A stretch of DNA of 9,047 bases from CAYWFP01 sp964457365 (lineage in GTDB: Bacteria; Planctomycetota; SZUA-567): NCBI GenBank assembly GCA_964457365.1, contig CAYWFP010000126.1, positions 1 to 9,047 on the forward strand, read 5' to 3'. The translations under genes and the position numbers were made by a program. A model generated the notes under the pieces. That model was not told where the DNA came from. It made no database searches and saw only the letters and a list, made by a program, of their open reading frames with translations. The first letter of the stretch is position 1. The number at the start of each line of letters is the position of its first letter. Positions 5,129 to 9,047 of this stretch are shown piece by piece.

Positions 5129-7231
5129 ATGCGAAAACGGGTTATCCTCATCCTCGCCGTCTTGCTCCTCATCGGGGGCGCGGTCTACCGGCTCTCCTTT
5201 TTCGCCGAGTGGACCGCGTGCTTTGGCGACGACAAGGAACGGCTTGATCTTTGCCGCGCAATCCCGGAGAAACGCCCCTTCCGCCAACGCCGTCTGCTCC
5301 GGTGGCTGTTGCAGGATCCGGCTCTGCCGGTGCGTAGCGCGGCGATAACCGCTTACGCCCGTTCGCAGCGCGACGCGGCGCTGGAAGCGCATATACGCGA
5401 GTTGTTCCTGGACGAGAACGCGCCGGAGGAGCTTCGCAGCAAAGCCGGACTGCTGCTGGTCGAACGCGACCCCGTGGATCCGCAGGTCGCGGCCTATCTC
5501 GATGCGCACGCCGACGACGAGTCGTTCCGGCTGACGCTGCCGCAGGTGGCGGCGCACTGGGTCGTCGGGCACGTGGTGCGGCTGTCCAGAGCGGAGCGGC
5601 AGATCCTGCTGCAGCGGGCCGTTCTGGTGGAAGACGCGGCGCAGGCGGTGCTGCAACATACAATCCGCGAGCATGCCGGCGAGTTCGCCGACCTGCGTGA
5701 GGAGTTCCTGGCCCACCTCCGCCGCGACGGCCTCTCGACCCGCGCGCGCCAATTCCTGCTCGGCTGCCTCGCCGAGATCGACGGCCGTATGCGCGGTCAC
5801 GCCGCCGAGGACTGGGAACAGGCCTCGCTCCGCCCGGCCGACCCCGACGCACCGCACGCCTTCGAAGCCGAATGGGCCTGCGAAATCAAACCAAACTACA
5901 TCGTCGGCCCGGCTCACGGCGAGCTCTGCCTGATTCTGGAAGAAGGCGCCGGAGGACGCATCGGCTGGCTTAAAAATCATGACGGCTCGCTCGATATCGG
6001 CCAGGCGCGTTTCTCGCTCTACGCGCCGCGGGAAGACGAGTACACGCTCTACGCCCGCGTCTACCTCGACGACAAATGCGGCAACTCGTTCGGCATCTGG
6101 CTCGACGGACTGCATTTCAAGAACTTCCCGGATTACCGGAACGTGCTGGGCGCGTGGCACTGGCTGCCGCTGCACGGCAACCGCGGCAAGACCATTCGCC
6201 TCCAGTCTGGATTCCACAGGCTTCGCCTGGAGGCGTGGGAGGACGGCGTCTATATCGACAAGTTCGCGCTGATGCCGGCCGGAGAGGATCCGGCAACGTT
6301 GTCGGATCCGCCGGCAATGCGCTGGGATCCGGCCCAGGCAGCCTCGATCAGCTTCTGCCCGCGCTGGCAGGCACAGCCGCGCGGCACCACGCAACCGGTC
6401 ATCGTCTGGTTGCGACGCATAAGTCCCGAGACCAGAACGGGCACACTCACGCTCTCGATCCCGGAACCGTTTCAAATCGCCCCCCCGGCGACGGTGGAAC
6501 TCTCGTTCGAAGGAGACAACCCGCTGGCCCGGGCGACATTTTACGTGCATCTTCCCGCCGACGCGATCGCGGGCGAGGTGGAATTGCGCGCGCTCTACGA
6601 AGACGTCTCGGGCACGACCATCGAGGGCGGGATGATCCTGGGCGCGCAGTTCGACTGGCTGACCACCGGACCGCTGGATCCGCACAGTGCGCTCCACCAG
6701 AAACTGCAGCGCGTCGAGCAGACCGGCGCACAGAAATACGTCCCGCGCGACTGGTCACCTTATCCGCAAAAAGGATACGACACCTATCGCCGACTGCTGC
6801 CGGAAAACGCCTGGGGCCAACTGCAGGACAAGTATATCTACTTCTGCACCGACATCGTCTGCGAACAGGGCGGCATCTACGAAGCGTTTCTCAACTCGGA
6901 CGACCGTTCTCGCATCTACATCGACGATCAACTGATCATCGCCCAGACGCGCAACGGACCGGCCGAAGGGCGTATGATGCGCAAGAAGTTTCGCCTCGAG
7001 AAGGGCAAGCATCGCGTCTTCGCCCAGCTCTATCAATGCAACATGGCCGACCCGACCGGCCGCGACGCCGGCCGCCACAGCTTCAATCACTGCGCCTTCA
7101 AACTGCTGCTGCGCAAGGAACGACACCTGCACGCCCCGGCCATCAAGGGGCTTCCGCACCCGCTGCGCGGCCGTCCGGCGAAGATGAGGAACGGCGCCCC
7201 GCAAGCGGCGGACGCGCCGTCAATCCAGTGA
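5129..7231 (+). CDS. membrane-anchored protein with HEAT-like, carbohydrate-binding-like and PA14-like domains
   Basis: This 700-residue protein is probably anchored by one N-terminal helix (about 5-20, after MRKR), with the rest outside the cytoplasmic membrane. Residues about 45-225 form Leu/Ala/Arg-rich paired helices that look like degenerate HEAT repeats. Residues about 245-382 look like a beta-sandwich carbohydrate-binding-type domain, with segments such as YTLYARVYLDD (305-315), SFGIWLDG (320-327) and HRLRLEAWEDGVYIDKFAL (363-381), a pattern common in PVC bacterial surface proteins. Residues about 400-505 resemble an Ig-like beta domain. Residues about 560-665 match a PA14-type domain: a strand reading GGIYEAFLNSDDRSRIYIDD (581-600) with the acidic pair, then LEKGKHRVFAQLYQ (623-636). 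PA14 domains usually bind sugars. No catalytic motif is seen. The start has a weak Shine-Dalgarno (GGA at 5118-5120). The domain calls are by pattern and the function, probably glycan binding at the envelope, is inferred. Confidence 0.82.
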   Translation: MRKRVILILAVLLLIGGAVYRLSFFAEWTACFGDDKERLDLCRAIPEKRPFRQRRLLRWLLQDPALPVRSAAITAYARSQRDAALEAHIRELFLDENAPEELRSKAGLLLVERDPVDPQVAAYLDAHADDESFRLTLPQVAAHWVVGHVVRLSRAERQILLQRAVLVEDAAQAVLQHTIREHAGEFADLREEFLAHLRRDGLSTRARQFLLGCLAEIDGRMRGHAAEDWEQASLRPADPDAPHAFEAEWACEIKPNYIVGPAHGELCLILEEGAGGRIGWLKNHDGSLDIGQARFSLYAPREDEYTLYARVYLDDKCGNSFGIWLDGLHFKNFPDYRNVLGAWHWLPLHGNRGKTIRLQSGFHRLRLEAWEDGVYIDKFALMPAGEDPATLSDPPAMRWDPAQAASISFCPRWQAQPRGTTQPVIVWLRRISPETRTGTLTLSIPEPFQIAPPATVELSFEGDNPLARATFYVHLPADAIAGEVELRALYEDVSGTTIEGGMILGAQFDWLTTGPLDPHSALHQKLQRVEQTGAQKYVPRDWSPYPQKGYDTYRRLLPENAWGQLQDKYIYFCTDIVCEQGGIYEAFLNSDDRSRIYIDDQLIIAQTRNGPAEGRMMRKKFRLEKGKHRVFAQLYQCNMADPTGRDAGRHSFNHCAFKLLLRKERHLHAPAIKGLPHPLRGRPAKMRNGAPQAADAPSIQ

Positions 7232-7249
7232 ACGAGCAAACCGCGCGGA

Positions 7250-7831
7250 TCAGTCCTGCTCGCCGCCGACAATGAGCAACTCGCCGTAGATCTGCGCCTC
7301 GACGCCGGTGGCGCGGCGGATCAGCTCGATCACTTTCTCCTGTCTTTCCTCCAGCGTCTCTTCGACGAATCCGTCGTCGTCCTCTTCGCCGTCCCAGTCC
7401 GGGGCGTGAAAATCGCGCGGCGTGCGCAGCAGATCGGCGATGTTGTAGGCACGTACCTGCGTGTTCTTGGGGCGCAGGCCGGTGACGTACAAGGCCTGGC
7501 GATGATAACGGACGCGGTAGCCGCTCAATTCCATCAACCAGTAGAGGACATCCTCGACACGCATATCGCGAGCCCGAAAATCGATTCGCTTCTCCCGGTC
7601 CACATCGGGGGCGATGACGATATTCAGCCCCGCTCTCGCGGCGACATGCCGCAAGGCATCGGCGAGTTCGAGTTCGTCGAACGTGACCGTAATGCGCCGA
7701 TCGAGCCGATTGAAAAGTTCGATCCGCGTCAACGGCCGCCGTGACGCCCGGCGCGGAGGCATTTCACTCGCGAGCCCACCGGCGCCGAATAAAACCAAAA
7801 AAACGAAACCCGCCAACGCGATTCTCTTCAT
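7250..7831 (-). CDS. exported STN-domain protein resembling a secretin N-terminus
   Basis: This 193-residue protein has a signal peptide (MKRIA, a hydrophobic core to about 19, then GLA with cleavage after residue 21). Residues about 46-118 match the STN / N0 domain of secretins and TonB-dependent receptors: ITVTFDELELADALRHVA (47-64), AGLNIVIAPDV (67-77), a middle strand IDFRARDMRVEDVLYWLM (83-100), and a final YRVRYHRQALYVTG (105-118). Residues 126-135 (VRAYNIADLL), and a tail from about 166 reading IELIRRATGVEAQIYGELLI, resemble the linker and the start of the next secretin N-domain. The protein then ends, with no secretin barrel domain. An acidic run, GEEDDDG (148-154), sits between. The start is the ATG at 7831, 7 bases after GGAGG (7839-7843); the longer frame to 7900 lacks a signal peptide at its start. 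It may be an accessory secretin-like or periplasmic partner protein. The nearest neighbours do not encode a type II secretion or pilus system. Confidence 0.85.
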   Translation of the reverse strand: MKRIALAGFVFLVLFGAGGLASEMPPRRASRRPLTRIELFNRLDRRITVTFDELELADALRHVAARAGLNIVIAPDVDREKRIDFRARDMRVEDVLYWLMELSGYRVRYHRQALYVTGLRPKNTQVRAYNIADLLRTPRDFHAPDWDGEEDDDGFVEETLEERQEKVIELIRRATGVEAQIYGELLIVGGEQD

Positions 7832-7917
7832 CGATTCGCCTCCGCCTGTATTCTGCTGCATACGGCACCTCCGTGCAAGTACGAACCGGTCAACCTGCAA
7901 CAGTTTTACGCTTGGGC

Positions 7918-7935
7918 GTTCCGTAAGTTCCGTAA
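7918..7935. repeat. tandem 9-bp direct repeat GTTCCGTAA x2
   Basis: Two exact, adjacent copies of GTTCCGTAA (7918-7926 and 7927-7935) lie about 87 bases upstream of the STN-protein start. Such a pair could be a binding site for a regulator with direct-repeat half-sites, or chance. No further copies were noticed in the window. Confidence 0.5.
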
Positions 7936-8293
7936 AATCATTTCGTCCTCGACGCCATCACGACCATAACGCCAATGAAGAAATCAGGTTGCGACTCCTG
8001 CGCCTGCCGTCAACTATGCCGTTCTTGTCGCAATGCGGATCGCGAGAAGCTCACTCCACGCACCGATTCCGCGAAGCCGAAGGGTTATGCCGCAGAACTC
8101 CGCGCATTTCATTTCTATCAGTGGCCATGCCTGTGCAAGCAACGATACAGTTACACTTGAAGACTCCAAAACCAGAGGCAATTCCCTATTGGCGAGTATT
8201 GGTTGAAAATATTCATATCGCGACAGCATCGATCCGCAGCGAATTATTATATCGAACCTTCATTCCTGACGAGAAAATCCAATCTCATCAATA

Positions 8294-8335
8294 TTTTTAT
8301 TGCTTGCATTTATAAATAAAATAGCTATGTATGAT
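8294..8335 (+). promoter_or_regulatory. AT-rich promoter zone of the H1-like gene
   Basis: Several TATAAT-like hexamers occur here: TATAAA (8311-8316), TAAAAT (8317-8322) and TATGAT (8330-8335), in a strongly AT-rich context 40-85 bases before the ATG at 8378. TTGCTT (8300-8305) could serve as a -35 box, but its spacing to these boxes is not ideal, so the exact promoter is unresolved. The A/T runs could also act as an UP-element or curved DNA. Confidence 0.4.
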
Positions 8336-8377
8336 TGCTAGTTCGACATTCCATTTCATTTCAGAAAGGGGAGTTGC

Positions 8378-8881
8378 ATGCCACCACGCAAGAAAACCGC
8401 GAAACGCACGACCAAGAAGACCGCCAAAAAACGCACGAAAAAGACGACGAAGAAAGCCGACGGCAAAAAGACCTTCGACTTGAAAAACGTCTCGGCCAAG
8501 GAACTCTACCGCCTCGCCAAGAAGAAGGAAGAAGAGGAATCCGAGAAGGAGACCGCCGCGCAGAAGCAAAAGGTCCAGGAACTGCGCAGTCAGCGCCGCG
8601 AACTCATGAAGCAGGTCAACGGCATCGACCGGAAACTGGCTAAACTCGGCGGACACAAGAGCGCGCGCAAGGCCAAGTCCGACGACGACGTCAACTTGCG
8701 CGGCATGACCAAGAAGATCCACGAGGCGATCAAGAAGAGCGACACCCCGCTCTCTCCGGACGACATTCTCAAAGCGCTCAAGCTCGGCGTCAACAAGCGT
8801 GCCTCGGTCTACGCGACGCTGCACAGCCTCAAGAGGCGCGGCCTGGTGTACTCGCCCGCGCGCGGGCGCTACGCCGCCTGA
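8378..8881 (+). CDS. histone-H1-like lysine-rich protein with a C-terminal winged-helix-like domain
   Basis: This 167-residue protein is probably a DNA-binding nucleoid protein. Residues 1-31 are a Lys/Thr/Ala/Arg tail with TKKT/AKKR repeats, like histone H1 tails and bacterial H1-like proteins. Residues about 38-90 are a charged helical, probably coiled-coil segment (KKKEEEESEKE, then QELRSQRRELMKQV), which could allow dimerisation. After a basic linker (91-103), residues about 107-167 look like a winged helix: helix 1 MTKKIHEAIKK (110-120), LSPDDILKAL (125-134), recognition helix NKRASVYATLHSLKRRGLV (139-157), then the wing YSPARGRYAA. This is similar in plan to HARE-HTH and other small winged-helix domains. 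A strong ribosome-binding site, AAGGGGAG (8366-8373), sits 4 bases before the ATG, and a clear terminator follows, suggesting a well-expressed single-gene transcript. Codons are dominated by AAG/CGC. The DNA-binding role is inferred from composition and fold pattern. Confidence 0.88.
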   Translation: MPPRKKTAKRTTKKTAKKRTKKTTKKADGKKTFDLKNVSAKELYRLAKKKEEEESEKETAAQKQKVQELRSQRRELMKQVNGIDRKLAKLGGHKSARKAKSDDDVNLRGMTKKIHEAIKKSDTPLSPDDILKALKLGVNKRASVYATLHSLKRRGLVYSPARGRYAA

Positions 8882-8905
8882 TAATCGCCTCGACCTGTCC
8901 GCCGC

Positions 8906-8937
8906 CACCCCGCATCGAATCTGGTGCGGGGTGTTTT
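8906..8937 (+). terminator. Rho-independent terminator of the H1-like gene
   Basis: CACCCCGCA (8906-8914) and TGCGGGGTG (8925-8933) form a perfect 9-bp GC-rich stem with a 10-base loop, followed by TTTT (8934-8937). It lies 25 bases after the stop of the H1-like gene. On the minus strand the stem is followed by GCGGCGG, so a U-tract exists only for rightward transcription. Confidence 0.85.
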
Positions 8938-8971
8938 ATGTGACCCAAGATTTCGATATGGAAGCAGAGGT

Positions 8972-9047
8972 TCAGTTCGCGCGCGCGCGGTCGCCCAAGG
9001 CTTGCTGGAACTCGCGCTCGAGTTTGCGCTGACGGCGGTAGACCGCG
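8972..9047 (-). CDS. C-terminal end of an unidentified protein (partial)
   Basis: On the minus strand a frame enters from the right edge and ends with TGA at 8974-8972. The last residues read AVYRRQRKLEREFQQALGD followed by RARAN: a basic, charged, probably helical tail. The frame converges with the H1-like gene, with the terminator in between. The GC dinucleotide run at 8979-8989 encodes the RARA part. It is too short to identify, and the possibility that it is not coding remains. Confidence 0.45.
   Translation of the reverse strand, partial: AVYRRQRKLEREFQQALGDRARAN

Larger units (their letters stand above)
7832..8377. other. long divergent intergenic region with an AT-rich right half
   Basis: This 546-base stretch lies between the leftward STN gene and the rightward H1-like gene. 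It holds the Shine-Dalgarno of the STN gene (7839-7843), a tandem 9-base repeat (7918-7935), and a segment at 8161-8340 that is only about 36 percent GC by hand count, falling to about 22 percent at 8281-8340. Two small open frames (7975-8160 and 8127-8315) have no Shine-Dalgarno and no recognisable family, so I do not call them genes. No tRNA or clear structured RNA was recognised. Confidence 0.6.

Noticed and set aside
6287..6350. Three closely spaced GGATCC-containing segments
   Set aside because: They lie inside the coding region and encode a Pro/Asp-rich linker (DPA, DPP, DPA). A chance consequence of codon use is the simplest explanation.
4979..6697. A long open frame (572 codons) on the minus strand opposite the 700-residue protein
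   Set aside because: It is the antisense shadow of a real gene in GC-rich DNA: Arg/Val/Glu-rich with no recognisable domain and no good start. The plus-strand protein shows an anchor and clear domain patterns.
7232..7249. A possible terminator between the convergent 700-residue and STN genes
   Set aside because: The gap is 18 bases and only a weak 5-bp GAGCA/TGCTC pairing with a long loop and no U-tract is visible.
8127..8315. A 62-codon plus-strand frame in the AT-rich intergenic segment
   Set aside because: It has no Shine-Dalgarno, no recognisable family, and ends inside the promoter zone of the H1-like gene. Low GC makes the composition look more protein-like than it probably is.
8979..8990. 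A short GC dinucleotide run
   Set aside because: It is only a few units long and fits within a plausible coding tail (Arg-Ala-Arg-Ala), so it is not evidence of a separate element.

Overview
The window is high-GC bacterial DNA with eight complete protein genes and two partial genes at the edges. No rRNA, tRNA, CRISPR array, transposase, integrase or phage gene is visible. The gene mix suggests an uncultured member of the PVC superphylum (Planctomycetes, Verrucomicrobia, Lentisphaerae) or a related candidate phylum. It includes a cytoplasmic BNR-repeat sialidase-like protein, a large membrane-anchored protein with carbohydrate-binding-like and PA14-like domains, a stand-alone STN (secretin N-terminal) protein, and a lysine-rich histone-H1-like protein with a winged-helix-like C-terminus. 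The taxonomic placement is inference from gene content only.

Left part (1-3747): the end of an unidentified gene is followed 9 bases later by the sialidase-like gene (67-1149), so the two are probably cotranscribed. A good promoter candidate (1194-1222) then precedes a small exported coiled-coil protein (1254-1847). This faces, tail to tail, a polytopic membrane protein of unknown function on the minus strand (1895-3352). About 395 bases upstream of that gene hold no convincing gene.

Middle (3748-5128): a minus-strand pair encodes acylphosphatase (4517-4804) and a calcineurin-like metallophosphoesterase (3748-4470, TTG start). They are 46 bases apart and have a promoter candidate at 4831-4859. 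A divergent intergenic region follows, with a promoter candidate (5048-5077) for the rightward gene.

Right part (5129-9047): the 700-residue anchored multidomain protein (5129-7231) converges with the STN-domain protein (7250-7831, minus). A 546-base region without a supported gene separates the STN gene from the divergent H1-like gene (8378-8881). The last 200 bases or so of that region are strikingly AT-rich. A clear intrinsic terminator (8906-8937) follows the H1-like gene, and the C-terminal end of a minus-strand gene runs off the right edge.

The layout is mostly single genes or pairs in alternating orientation. I see no multi-gene system that would count as a new pathway or defence island. 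The items most worth a second look are individual proteins: the H1-like winged-helix protein, the secretin-like protein that lacks a secretin domain, the anchored carbohydrate-binding/PA14 protein and the orphan membrane protein.
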